From NCBI RefSeq assembly GCF_005222205.1, contig NZ_CP032346.1:973001-1037000 (forward strand): a DNA stretch of 64,000 nucleotides. The letters are read 5' to 3'. The notes below the pieces were generated by a model. The model saw only the letters and a list, made by a program, of their open reading frames with translations. It was not told where the DNA came from and ran no database searches. The position numbers were made by a program, and so were the translations under genes. Below are positions 36,195-46,950 of this stretch, one piece after another (within the stretch, counting starts at the first letter, position 1; the number at the start of each line of letters is the position of its first letter). The stretch is from Azospirillum brasilense (lineage in GTDB: Bacteria > Pseudomonadota > Alphaproteobacteria > Azospirillales > Azospirillaceae).

Positions 36195-37172
36195 ATGGGC
36201 ATCACCCTCGTCACCGGGGGCAGCGGATTCATCGGCGGGCATCTGGTGGCGGCGCTGGCCGCGCGGGGCGAGCGGGTGCGCATCCTCGACCTCCAGGACC
36301 CGCTGGACGGCCTGCCGCCGGACGTCGAGGTCCGGCACGGCTCCATCCTCGACGCGGCGACGGTGGCCCGCGCGCTCGAGGGGGTGGAGCGGGTCTATCA
36401 CCTCGCCGCCGTGGCGACCTTGTGGGACCGCGACCCGACGGTCTTCGACCGGGTGAACCGGCAGGGCACAATGGTGGTTCTGGACGCGGCGGCGCGGGCG
36501 CCGGCGTTGCGGCGCTTCGTCCATTGCTCGACCGAGGCCGTGATGATCGGCCATCCGCCGTCCCGCCGGCTGCCCGAACGGTTGGACGAGCGCGCCGATC
36601 CGGGGCTGGAGGCGCTGGCCGGTCCCTACTGCCGGTCGAAGTATCTCGCGGAGCAGGACGCGTTGGCCGCCGCGGCGCGGGGGCTGCCGGTGGTGGTGGT
36701 CAACCCCACGGCGCCCATCGGCCCCGGCGACCGGCTGCCCACCCCGCCGAACGCCATGCTGCGCCTGTTCCGGCGCGGCGGGCCACGGCTGATCCTCGAT
36801 TGCGTGCTGAATCTCGTGGACGTGCGCGACGTGGCGCAGGGCATGATCCTGGCCGCCGAGCGTGGGCGGGTCGGCGAGCGCTACATCCTGGGGGGAATGG
36901 ATATCGCGTTGGGCGATCTGGCGGAGCGGATCGACCGGCTGTGCGGCAGGGTTCCGGTCCGCCGCCGCCCCGTGCCGCCCGCCCTGGCGCTGGCGGCGGC
37001 GCGGGTGGAGGAATGGCTGTCCGACCATGTGACGCGCCGTCCGCCCACCGCGTCGGTGACGGGCGTCCGGCTGGCGCTGGGCGGCAGCGGCTTCGACAGC
37101 AGCAAGGCGATGCGGGAGCTGGGCTACACGGTCAGGCCGCTGGAGGCGAGTTTGAGGGCGGCGTTGGGGTAG
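36195..37172 (+). CDS. hpnA: Hopanoid-associated NAD-dependent sugar epimerase HpnA
   Basis: 325 residues, an extended short-chain dehydrogenase. The nucleotide motif TGGSGFIGGHL begins at residue 7. The catalytic Ser is in HCSTEA and the Tyr-x3-Lys pair in PYCRSKYLAE. VVVNPTAPIGPGD and NLVDVRDVAQGMILA match HpnA. Its exact substrate in hopanoid head-group synthesis is not settled. It forms a two-gene unit with hpnM. Repeat copy 3 follows 6 bp after the stop. Confidence 0.9.
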   Translation: MGITLVTGGSGFIGGHLVAALAARGERVRILDLQDPLDGLPPDVEVRHGSILDAATVARALEGVERVYHLAAVATLWDRDPTVFDRVNRQGTMVVLDAAARAPALRRFVHCSTEAVMIGHPPSRRLPERLDERADPGLEALAGPYCRSKYLAEQDALAAAARGLPVVVVNPTAPIGPGDRLPTPPNAMLRLFRRGGPRLILDCVLNLVDVRDVAQGMILAAERGRVGERYILGGMDIALGDLAERIDRLCGRVPVRRRPVPPALALAAARVEEWLSDHVTRRPPTASVTGVRLALGGSGFDSSKAMRELGYTVRPLEASLRAALG

Positions 37173-37178
37173 GTGCTC

Positions 37179-37288
37179 GCCCCCACCCTTCCCACGGCTC
37201 GCGCCGCGGGCCCCTTCCCTCCCCCGCTGGGCGGGAGAGGGAGTTCATCCCCTCCCCTGCGCCAGCGGGGGAGGGTCAGGGAGGGGGC
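37179..37288. repeat. Palindromic intergenic repeat, copy 3
   Basis: Inverted half-elements run from GCCCCCACCC near 37179 to the matching GGGAGGGGGC near 37288. Inner arms are CCTTCCCTCCCCCGCTGG-type on the left and CCAGCGGGGGAGGG on the right. It overlaps the last codons of cueR on the opposite strand. Confidence 0.65.
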
Positions 37289-37706
37289 TCGTGGCAGCAA
37301 CTCACCCCACCCTCCTCCAAATCCCGCAGGATCGGACAATCCGGCCGCTCGTCGCCATGGCAGGCGTGCGCGAGGTGCTTCAGCGTGTCGCTCATCGCGC
37401 GCAGCTCGGCGATCTTGGCCTCCAGCTCCGCCACATGGTCGAGCGCCACGCGCTTCACCTCGGCGCTGGAGCGGCTGCGGTCCTGCCACAGCCCGACCAG
37501 GATCTGGATGCGCTCGATGCTGAAGCCCAGCGTCCGCGCGCGCTTGACGAAGCGCAGGACATTCACGTCGTTGGACGAATAGACGCGGTAGCCCGCCGCC
37601 GTCCGCCCGGCCTCGGGGATCAGGCCGATGGATTCGTAGTAGCGGATCAGCTTGGCGTTGACGCCGGACGCCTTCGCCGCGTCCCCGATGGTCATGCCGC
37701 CCACGC

Positions 37707-37710
<4 letters not shown>
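37276..37710 (-). CDS. cueR: Copper-responsive MerR regulator CueR
   Basis: 144 residues. The MerR winged-helix start ([26 protein letters not shown]) and long dimer helix are followed by the CueR metal loop: Cys117 and Cys125 in [13 protein letters not shown], the two-Cys linear Cu(I) site. An extra CC pair (138-139) lies near the end. The ATG overlaps the copA stop codon (ATGA), so it is translationally coupled behind copA, its presumed target. A downstream ATG at 37695 is a plausible alternative start, closer to the usual CueR N-terminus. The last bases run into repeat copy 3. Confidence 0.93.
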
Positions 37711-40106
<2,396 letters not shown>

Positions 40107-40138
40107 GATCGTCCTTTCTTTGTCGTCAACCGGCACCC

Positions 40139-40169
40139 CAGATAAGGCTTCCAATGACTGGAAGGTCAA
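40139..40169 (-). promoter_or_regulatory. CueR-type promoter/operator for copA-cueR
   Basis: On the minus strand TTGACC (40164-40169) and TATCTG (40139-40144) are separated by 19 bp, the long spacer of MerR-family promoters. The spacer holds the dyad CTTCCAGTCATTGGAAG, close to CueR boxes. The copA start is 33 bp downstream. Confidence 0.85.
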
Positions 40170-40184
40170 GGGCACCGAAACCCG

Positions 40185-40391
40185 TTACGCAGCCGGCAGC
40201 CCTTCGGCCTCGAAGCCGGCCTTGTCCAGGGCCGTCCGCAGCGCGTCGGCGCTGGGCGTCCCGTCGACGCGGACGTCCTTCGAGTCCAGGTCGATCCGCA
40301 CATCCTCGACCCCGGCGACGGCGCCGAGCGCGCGGCGGACGGAGGCGGCGCACCCGCCGCAGGTCATGCCGGGAACCTTGAACGCAATCAT
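40185..40391 (-). CDS. copZ: CopZ-like copper chaperone
   Basis: A 68-residue single heavy-metal-associated domain with Cys11/Cys14 in GMTCGGC and the ferredoxin-like fold pattern (VRRALGAVAGVEDVRIDLDSKDVRVDG). It should carry Cu(I) to CopA. AAGGAG lies six bases before the ATG. It is upstream of copA on the same strand but has its own CueR-type operator, and copA has a second one after it. Confidence 0.92.
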   Translation of the reverse strand: MIAFKVPGMTCGGCAASVRRALGAVAGVEDVRIDLDSKDVRVDGTPSADALRTALDKAGFEAEGLPAA

Positions 40392-40425
40392 GACGAACTC
40401 CTTCCCACGAAGTGGTGTTGCCGTC

Positions 40426-40456
40426 AGCGTCCGCCTTCCAACGATTGGAAGGTCAA
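40426..40456 (-). promoter_or_regulatory. Second CueR-type promoter/operator, for copZ
   Basis: TTGACC at 40451-40456 (minus strand) with the dyad CCTTCCAATCGTTGGAAGG in the spacer. At a 19-bp spacing the -10 would be GACGCT (40426-40431), a poor match. The dyad is nearly identical to the one before copA. Confidence 0.78.
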
Positions 40457-40478
40457 GAGGAAATTCGCTGCTCTGATC

Positions 40479-41405
40479 ATGGTTCCGATCACGGCCCCCA
40501 TCGCTGCCCCCATCGCTGCCGTGGTACCGCCGGAACCAACCGCTCCGCTCGCGCATTCATGGGTCATGGACATCACCCGCCAGCGCAGCTTTCTCCATGA
40601 CGAAGCGCAATTCGCCCGCGCGCTGGCCCGAGCGGCGGCGGGGGCGATCATCTTCGCCCTGCCCCTGCTGATGACCATGGAGATGTGGGAGCTGGGCTTC
40701 TACATGGACCGCTTCCGGTTGGCCCTGTTCATCCTGGTGACCCTGCCGGTGCTGTTCGGCCTGTCCTACTTCGCCGGATTCGAGGAAACCTTCTGCTGGC
40801 AGGACGACCTGATCGACGCGCTGTCGGCCTTCGCCGTCGGCTTCCTGATGTCGGCGGCGCTGCTGACCGTCTTCGCCATCGTGCGCCTGGACCAGCCCTT
40901 GCCGGAGATCATCGGCAAGATCGCGCTCCAGTCCGTGCCGGCCAGCATCGGCGCCATGCTGGCGCGCAAGCAGCTCGGCCAGCAGGACGACGCCGACAGG
41001 GAGCGGCGCATCCGCTCCAGCTATCCCGGCGAGCTGTTCCTGATGGGGGCGGGGGCGCTGTTCGTCGGCTTCAACGTCGCCCCGACCGAGGAGATGATCC
41101 TGATCTCCTACAAGATGTCGCCCTGGCACGCGGTGGCGCTGGCGGTGCTGTCGCTGGGGCTGCTGCACATCTTCGTCTACACGGTCGGCTTCGCCGGGCA
41201 GGAGAGCGCCGGGGACGACGGGTTCGTATCCGTCTTCCTGCGCTTCTCGGTCGCCGGCTACGGCATCGCCCTGCTGATCAGCCTCTATCTGCTGTGGACC
41301 TTCGAGCGGATCGCCGGCCTGTCGATGATGGAGCTGGTGACCGCCACGGTGGTGCTCGGCTTCCCCAGCGCGCTGGGCGCCGCCACCGCCCGCCTGATCG
41401 TGTGA
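40479..41405 (+). CDS. TIGR02587 family membrane protein
   Basis: 308 residues with about seven hydrophobic helices. It matches the TIGR02587 family (DUF2391-type integral membrane proteins), for example ALPLLMTMEMWELGF, FNVAPTEEMILIS and VLGFPSALGAATARLIV. Function is unknown. It is always expected beside a TIGR02588 gene, which indeed follows 14 bp later. The first 29 residues are a Pro/Ala-rich stretch encoded by short tandem repeats, so the true start may be ATG 40566, giving 279 residues. No convincing ribosome site distinguishes them. Confidence 0.8.
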   Translation: MVPITAPIAAPIAAVVPPEPTAPLAHSWVMDITRQRSFLHDEAQFARALARAAAGAIIFALPLLMTMEMWELGFYMDRFRLALFILVTLPVLFGLSYFAGFEETFCWQDDLIDALSAFAVGFLMSAALLTVFAIVRLDQPLPEIIGKIALQSVPASIGAMLARKQLGQQDDADRERRIRSSYPGELFLMGAGALFVGFNVAPTEEMILISYKMSPWHAVALAVLSLGLLHIFVYTVGFAGQESAGDDGFVSVFLRFSVAGYGIALLISLYLLWTFERIAGLSMMELVTATVVLGFPSALGAATARLIV

Positions 41406-41419
41406 CGGGAGGGACGCCG

Positions 41420-41857
41420 ATGGCCGACATCCGGGAAAACGACATCGCATCCGGGAGCGCCTCCAGGGACGAGGACGGCAGCGCCTCGGTCTCCCGGCTG
41501 GCCTGGATCTCGTCGGGGCTGGGGCTGCTGCTGTTCCTGGGCTCGGTGGGGGTGCTGGGCTATGAGGGCATCACCCGCGGCAACGGCCCCCCGGTGATCA
41601 CCGCCACGGTGGAGGCGGTGGTTCCCGCCGGCCCGCGCTGGCTCGCCCACATCCAGGTCACCAACGACGGCGGCAAGACCGGCGCGAAGGTCCAGGTGGA
41701 GGGCCAACTGATGGCGGGCGACGAGGCTTTGGAAACGTCCGTGGCCGAGTTCGACTATGTGCCCGCCGGCTCCGAACAGAAGGGCGGCCTGTTCTTCGAC
41801 CGCGACCCGAGGGCGCACGACGTGCGCCTGCGCGTGCTCGGCTACATCGAGCCCTGA
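41420..41857 (+). CDS. TIGR02588 family protein
   Basis: 145 residues with one N-terminal transmembrane segment (about 30-48) and a periplasmic-type beta domain (PPVITATVEAVVPAGPRWLAHIQVTNDGGKTGAKVQVEG). This is the TIGR02588 partner of the preceding gene. The two probably form a membrane complex of unknown function. GGAGGGACGCCG precedes the ATG. Confidence 0.82.
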   Translation: MADIRENDIASGSASRDEDGSASVSRLAWISSGLGLLLFLGSVGVLGYEGITRGNGPPVITATVEAVVPAGPRWLAHIQVTNDGGKTGAKVQVEGQLMAGDEALETSVAEFDYVPAGSEQKGGLFFDRDPRAHDVRLRVLGYIEP

Positions 41858-41915
41858 ACCAAGCGGGTCCCTGCCTGTTGTCCATTCACTGGAAACAGAG
41901 GACACCGACCCCGCG

Positions 41916-42476
41916 ATGAACCGCCTGACCATCGACGAGGCGCAGCAGCGCATCCGCCTTTTCCTGACCGGCGACATGGTGGAGGCGCTGCGCGCCGTGG
42001 ACTATGAATCCCCGCCGCTGGCCGACCAGCCGTCCGGCCTGACGCTCGAGGCGGCACGGCGGGCCGCGGTGCGCTTCAGCCATGTCGAGGGGGCGTCCGA
42101 CTGCCTGTACCGCGTCGACGCCTTCGACGAATCGCTGGTGATGCGGCTGCAACTGAACGTCCGCCGCTTCGTGGCGATCTATCAGGTGCCGGTCGCCGAT
42201 CCGGTGGCCAGCGCCACCATCTCCCCGCATTTCGAGCGCTGGGCCATCGGCGCCGGCCACGCCGGCTGGACCATCGGCTGGCGCGACGGCACCGACCCCT
42301 GGCAACCCGACCGGCGCGCGGTGGAGACCTACTGCTACGCCATGCTGCCGGAGGACTTCCTCGACAACCCCCTGGAGCAGCTCTACTGGCGCACGGACCT
42401 CGTGCAGATGACCCGCGCCTTCATGCTGGAGGCCCGCCGCATGGGCATCCGTCTGGCGGTCCCGCAGGGGATGTGA
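41916..42476 (+). CDS. Hypothetical protein
   Basis: 186 residues, not recognised. It appears soluble, with no signal peptide. The N-terminus is helical (TIDEAQQRIRLFLTGDMVEALRAVD); the central part is mixed and Trp-rich (RWAIGAGHAGWTIGWRDGTDPWQPDRRAVETYCYAMLP). It follows the TIGR02588 gene by 58 bp on the same strand. Codon use and GC content look native. Confidence 0.65.
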   Translation: MNRLTIDEAQQRIRLFLTGDMVEALRAVDYESPPLADQPSGLTLEAARRAAVRFSHVEGASDCLYRVDAFDESLVMRLQLNVRRFVAIYQVPVADPVASATISPHFERWAIGAGHAGWTIGWRDGTDPWQPDRRAVETYCYAMLPEDFLDNPLEQLYWRTDLVQMTRAFMLEARRMGIRLAVPQGM

Positions 42477-42512
42477 AGGCCCCCACCCGCTGGGGCAAGG
42501 GCCTTCCGCTCG

Positions 42513-43211
42513 TCAGGCCAGATCGAACAGCAGCACCTCGGCGCTGACCACGCCGTCCAGCGTCAGGGCGGTTTCATTGCTGATCGCAGCGCCGTCGCCT
42601 TCCTTCAGGACCGCGCCGTTCAGCCGGACCTGACCGCGGGCGACCTGCACCCAGGCGTGGCGGCCCGGACGCAGCTCATGGGTCACGCTGTCGCCCTCGT
42701 CCAGAAGCGTGGCGTAGAGGTCCACGTCCTGGTGGATGGTCACGCTGCCGTCGCGCCCGTCCTGAGAGCCGACGAGGCGCAGGCGGCCCTGCTTCTCCTC
42801 GCGCTCGAAGGCCTTCTGCTCATAGCCGGGGACCATCCCCTCCTCGTTGGGCAGGATCCAGATCTGCAGGAAGTGCACCGGGTCCTTCTTGGACGCGTTG
42901 TACTCGCTGTGCCGGATGCCCGACCCGGCGCTCATCCGCTGCACGTCGCCGGGACGGATGACCGAGCTGGTGCCCAGCGTGTCCTTGTGCTCCAGCGCGC
43001 CGTCGAGGACGTAGGACACGATCTCCATGTCGGCGTGCCCGTGGGTGGGGAAGCCGGCGCCGGGGATCACGCGGTCGTCGTTGATGACGCGCAGCGCGCG
43101 GAAGCCCATATGGGCCGGGTCGTAGTAGTGGCCGAACGAGAAGCTGTGCTTGCTGTTCAGCCAGCCCATGTTGACGGCGCCCCGTTCGTCGCGGTTGCGG
43201 ATCGTGATCAT
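42513..43211 (-). CDS. Pirin-family protein (YhhW-like)
   Basis: 232 residues of the bicupin pirin family. The N-terminal motif [48 protein letters not shown] includes the metal-binding His-x-His and later His. [12 protein letters not shown] is the second conserved stretch. Some relatives have quercetin 2,3-dioxygenase activity. AGGAGG lies seven bases before ATG 43211. It is divergent from the TRIC-like gene. Confidence 0.92.
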   Translation of the reverse strand: MITIRNRDERGAVNMGWLNSKHSFSFGHYYDPAHMGFRALRVINDDRVIPGAGFPTHGHADMEIVSYVLDGALEHKDTLGTSSVIRPGDVQRMSAGSGIRHSEYNASKKDPVHFLQIWILPNEEGMVPGYEQKAFEREEKQGRLRLVGSQDGRDGSVTIHQDVDLYATLLDEGDSVTHELRPGRHAWVQVARGQVRLNGAVLKEGDGAAISNETALTLDGVVSAEVLLFDLA

Positions 43212-43379
43212 CTCTGGTCCTCCTGTTCCCTTGTGAGGCCCTGTGGCCCCTCGTCTGGAGAGGAATGTGCTCCCGTTTCCGCAAAACAACAATTGCCGGA
43301 GTTGCGGCTTATCTGTTCCATGATATGCAACAAACGGCTATGATGGGGTCTCTCTCAACCAGCTTCGCCGACCGCCATC

Positions 43380-44012
43380 ATGCCCGTCATCCTGCCCGAC
43401 GTTTCGCCCCTCCTCCTCGCTATGGACCTCACCGGGATCTTCATCTTCGGGCTGACGGGAGGGACGCTGGCCGTGCGGCACCGTCTGGACATCTTCGGCG
43501 TGATGGTGCTGGCGCTGGTCACGGCGCTGGCCGGCGGCGTGCTGCGCGACCTGCTGATCGGGGCGATCCCGCCGGCCACCATGCAGGACGAGCGCTACCT
43601 GATCACGGCGCTCGCCTCGGGCCTGTTCGCCTTCTTCTTCCACCCCTTCATCAACCGTCTGGTCAAACCGGTGATGGTGCTGGACGCGGCGGGCCTGGGC
43701 ATCTTCGCGGTGGCCGGCTGCGGCAAGGCGCTGGCCTATGGGCTGGGCCCGCTGCCCGCCGTCCTGCTCGGCGTGCTGACCGCCTGCGGCGGCGGGCTGG
43801 TGCGCGACGTGCTGGTGGCCGAGGTGCCGCGCGTGCTGCGCGAGGAGATCTACGCGGTGGCCGCCCTGCTGGGGGCGGCGATCGTCATCGCCGGAGCCAT
43901 GCTGGACCTGCCGAAGGCGCCGGTCGCCATCGCCGGGGCGGCGGCGGCCTTCCTGCTGCGGGTGGTCAGCGTGCTGCGCGGCTGGAGCGCGCCGCGCGCA
44001 CCCGGTTCATGA
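43380..44012 (+). CDS. TRIC/UPF0126 family membrane protein
   Basis: 210 residues with about seven transmembrane helices in two repeats. Each repeat has the Gly-rich signature of UPF0126 (YicG/YadS): ALAGGVLRDLLIGAIPP and ACGGGLVRDVLVAEVPRVL. Prokaryotic members are homotrimeric cation channels; some are linked to glycine uptake. Substrate is not determinable here. Confidence 0.9.
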   Translation: MPVILPDVSPLLLAMDLTGIFIFGLTGGTLAVRHRLDIFGVMVLALVTALAGGVLRDLLIGAIPPATMQDERYLITALASGLFAFFFHPFINRLVKPVMVLDAAGLGIFAVAGCGKALAYGLGPLPAVLLGVLTACGGGLVRDVLVAEVPRVLREEIYAVAALLGAAIVIAGAMLDLPKAPVAIAGAAAAFLLRVVSVLRGWSAPRAPGS

Positions 44013-44049
44013 CATTTCCAGTGAACAACCAAAGGCTTCGGCTGTTGGA

Positions 44050-44334
44050 ATGGGCATGAGCGACACCGTGACCGACAACCCGGCGCTGAGCCGGTTCGAA
44101 CTAGACGTGAACGGCCAGACGGTCTTCGCGACCTACCGCCGCCGCGGCACCATCCTGCACATCCCCTATGTGGAGGCGCCGCCCTCTCTGCGTGGCACCG
44201 GGGCTGCCGGGCGGCTGATGGAGGGGGTGATGGCCATCGCCCGCGCCGAGGGGCTGACCATCGTCCCGATCTGCGGCTACGCCGCCAACTGGATGCACCG
44301 CCACCGCGAGCATCACGACCTGCTGGCGCGGTAG
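44050..44334 (+). CDS. Small GNAT-fold acetyltransferase (YjdJ-like)
   Basis: 94 residues. It matches the short GNAT group: the beta-bulge and acetyl-CoA loop are in IPYVEAPPSLRGTGAAGRLMEGVMAIARAEGL, followed by PICGYAANWMHRH. This group lacks the N-terminal part of full GNAT enzymes; acceptors are unknown. ATG 44056 is an equally possible start. The stop is 3 bp from the end of the convergent next gene. Confidence 0.8.
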   Translation: MGMSDTVTDNPALSRFELDVNGQTVFATYRRRGTILHIPYVEAPPSLRGTGAAGRLMEGVMAIARAEGLTIVPICGYAANWMHRHREHHDLLAR

Positions 44335-44337
44335 GCC

Positions 44338-44766
44338 TCATGACGCTCCCTGCGGCCGTTGCCCGTCCTTCATCGCGAAGACCTCCTTGGCCGCGAACAG
44401 CCCGTTGAGGGCCGCCGGGAACCCCGCGTAGACCGCCATCTGGATGAGGACCTCGACGATCTCGTCGCGGGTCAGCCCGACATTCAACCCGGCCTCGATG
44501 TGCACCTTGAGCTGGGGTGCCGCGTTCCCCATGGCGGCGAGCGCCGCGATGGTGGCGATCTCACGCGAGCGCAGATCGAGTCCGGGCCGCGAGTAGATGT
44601 CGCCGAAGGAGAATTCGAACAGATAGGTCGCGAAGTCCGGCGCGATGTCGGCAAGCGCCGCCACCACCTTATGGCCGGCCTCGCCGTCGATTTCGGCAAG
44701 CGCCCGTTGCCCGCGCTCAAGCCGGCTTTCTTCGATCCCGGATTCGATTTTGGACAGGTGCGTCAT
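44338..44766 (-). CDS. Carboxymuconolactone decarboxylase-like protein
   Basis: 142 residues, an AhpD/CMD-fold protein. Recognisable parts are DLRSREIATIAALAAMGNAAPQLKVHIEAGLNVGLTRDEIVEVLIQMAVYAGFPAALNGL. The CxxC of AhpD is absent, so a decarboxylase-like or other CMD activity is more likely than peroxidase support. AGAGGAAG precedes the ATG. Its start overlaps the end of the upstream MerR gene by 50 bp, so the two genes are co-transcribed. Confidence 0.88.
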   Translation of the reverse strand: MTHLSKIESGIEESRLERGQRALAEIDGEAGHKVVAALADIAPDFATYLFEFSFGDIYSRPGLDLRSREIATIAALAAMGNAAPQLKVHIEAGLNVGLTRDEIVEVLIQMAVYAGFPAALNGLFAAKEVFAMKDGQRPQGAS

Positions 44767-45130
44767 CGTCAATCTTCCTCTGTTCCGTTTCGACGTAGCC
44801 GTCGATCTTGGTATCGAGGACAAGAAGACAGGCGTTCAGCTCATCGACCTGGGCGCGCACGCGCTCGCGGTGCTGCTCCAGCAACGCCCGCCGCTCCGCT
44901 TCGGTCCCGGCGCCCGCCTCACGAAGCGCCGCGTAGCGGAGCATGTCGCGGATCGGCATGCCGGTCGTCTTCAGACGGCCGAGAAACTCGATCCAGGTCA
45001 GGATCGAGGCGTCGTAATCGCGGTGGCGGGACTGGTTCCGGTCGGCGTAGGGCAGCAGCCCGATCCGCTCATAGTAGCGGATGGTGTGGGCCGTCAGTCC
45101 CGAACGTCTCGCGAGGTCTCCGATCTTCAT
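44717..45130 (-). CDS. MerR-family regulator of the CMD-type operon
   Basis: 137 residues. The MerR DNA-binding domain (MKIGDLARRSGLTAHTIRYYERIGLLPYADRNQSRHRDY) is followed by a dimer helix with no metal-binding Cys loop, so it senses something other than metal. A MerR-type promoter with a 19-bp spacer lies upstream, suggesting autoregulation of itself and the CMD-like gene. ATG 45130 gives the normal family start; GTG 45157 is an alternative. Confidence 0.88.
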   Translation of the reverse strand: MKIGDLARRSGLTAHTIRYYERIGLLPYADRNQSRHRDYDASILTWIEFLGRLKTTGMPIRDMLRYAALREAGAGTEAERRALLEQHRERVRAQVDELNACLLVLDTKIDGYVETEQRKIDDDAPVQNRIRDRRKPA

Positions 45131-45160
45131 GCGCGTCTGCTTCTCATCACGATGCACAGG

Positions 45161-45191
45161 ACGCTACGGGTTCGAGCGCGCTCTAAGTCAA
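45161..45191 (-). promoter_or_regulatory. MerR-type promoter with 19-bp spacer
   Basis: On the minus strand TTGACT (45186-45191) and TAGCGT (45161-45166) are separated by 19 bp. The 10-bp palindrome GAGCGCGCTC (45174-45183) sits in the spacer as the operator core. The MerR gene start is 31 bp downstream of the -10. Confidence 0.75.
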
Positions 45192-45222
45192 GAGCGATTC
45201 CGTCACCATGACCGCCGAGACT

Positions 45223-45927
<705 letters not shown>

Positions 45928-46020
45928 GCGGGGTCTTGCGTCGTGGCGGCCATCATGGAGAGGGCCGCCACCTTAGCGCAGGCGCCGCCGGAACCGAACG
46001 GCTTTTGCTTCAGCCCGCCC

Positions 46021-46764
46021 TTACTTCAGGAAGAACAGGACGCTCATCGCCAAGCCCACGGCGATGATGCCCGCGCGCAGGATGCGCGACGGGATCTTCC
46101 GTCCGACCCGCGCCCCGACATAGCCGCCGGCCACCGCCGCCACGGTCATCAGCGCGGCGTAGGACCACTCCACCGCCCCGCCGACCGCGTAGGCGGCGAC
46201 GGCGATGGCGGTCAGCACGGCGGAGAACAGGTTCTTCAGCGCGTTCATGGCGTTCAGGTTGGTCATCCCGAACAGGCTCAGCTGCGCCAGCAGCAGGATG
46301 CCGAGGCCGCCGTTGAAATAGCCGCCATAGACCGACACCGCGAACAGCGTGGCGAGCATCGCCCCCGTCCCGTGCAGCCCCACCGCCCGCAGCCGGGCCG
46401 CCAGCACGCCGCCGAAGGCGAACAGCGCGGTGGCGACCAGCAGCAGCCAGGGCACGATGCTGCGGAACACCGAATCCGGGGTCACCAGCAGCAGCGCCGC
46501 CCCGATCAGCCCGCCGGTCAGGCTGACCACCGACAGCGTGACCAGCCCGACCCCGCCCACCGGCTCCAGGTCGTGGCGGTATCCGTAGACGCCGCTGGCG
46601 TAGCCGGGCAGCAGCGCCACCGTGCCGGTGGCGTTCGCCGCCACGGGTGGAACCCCGGCGTAGATCAGCGCGGGAAGAGTGAGAAAGCTGCCGCCGCCGG
46701 CGACCGCGTTCATCGCCCCGGCCAGAAAGGCCGCGGCGAGCAGGAGCAGGGATGTCGTCACCAT
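46021..46764 (-). CDS. TauE/SafE family sulfite/organosulfonate exporter-like permease
   Basis: 247 residues with about eight transmembrane helices. The N-terminus AFLAGAMNAVAGGGSFLTLPALIYAGVPP and the second half (NAMNALKNLFSAVLTAIAVAAYAVGG; GGYVGARVGRKIPSRILRAGI) are characteristic of TauE/SafE. Such proteins export sulfite, sulfoacetate or related anions. Substrate here is unknown. A palindromic repeat separates it from the acyl-CoA synthetase upstream. Confidence 0.9.
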   Translation of the reverse strand: MVTTSLLLLAAAFLAGAMNAVAGGGSFLTLPALIYAGVPPVAANATGTVALLPGYASGVYGYRHDLEPVGGVGLVTLSVVSLTGGLIGAALLLVTPDSVFRSIVPWLLLVATALFAFGGVLAARLRAVGLHGTGAMLATLFAVSVYGGYFNGGLGILLLAQLSLFGMTNLNAMNALKNLFSAVLTAIAVAAYAVGGAVEWSYAALMTVAAVAGGYVGARVGRKIPSRILRAGIIAVGLAMSVLFFLK

Positions 46765-46800
46765 CGTTCGGGTCGTTGTCGTTTCTTGTTGTTTTTAAGT

Positions 46801-46939
46801 CCCTCTCCCGCCCCGGGAGAGGGTGGCGCTGAAGGCGCCGGGTGAGGGTCGCACGAGGATCGATGCCTTATTCTTGGCCGCGCCCTCACCCTCCCGCCGC
46901 TGTGCGGCGGGTCCCTCCCTCTCCCGGGACGGGAGAGGG
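46801..46939. repeat. Palindromic intergenic repeat, copy 4
   Basis: Terminal hairpins are CCCTCTCCCG/CGGGAGAGGG at 46801-46823 and again at 46917-46939. Between them are inverted GGTGAGGGTCGC and GCGCCCTCACC segments. The overall structure and length match copy 5 at 54681-54820 in the opposite orientation. Confidence 0.8.
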
Positions 46940-46950
46940 GGTTGGGAAGC

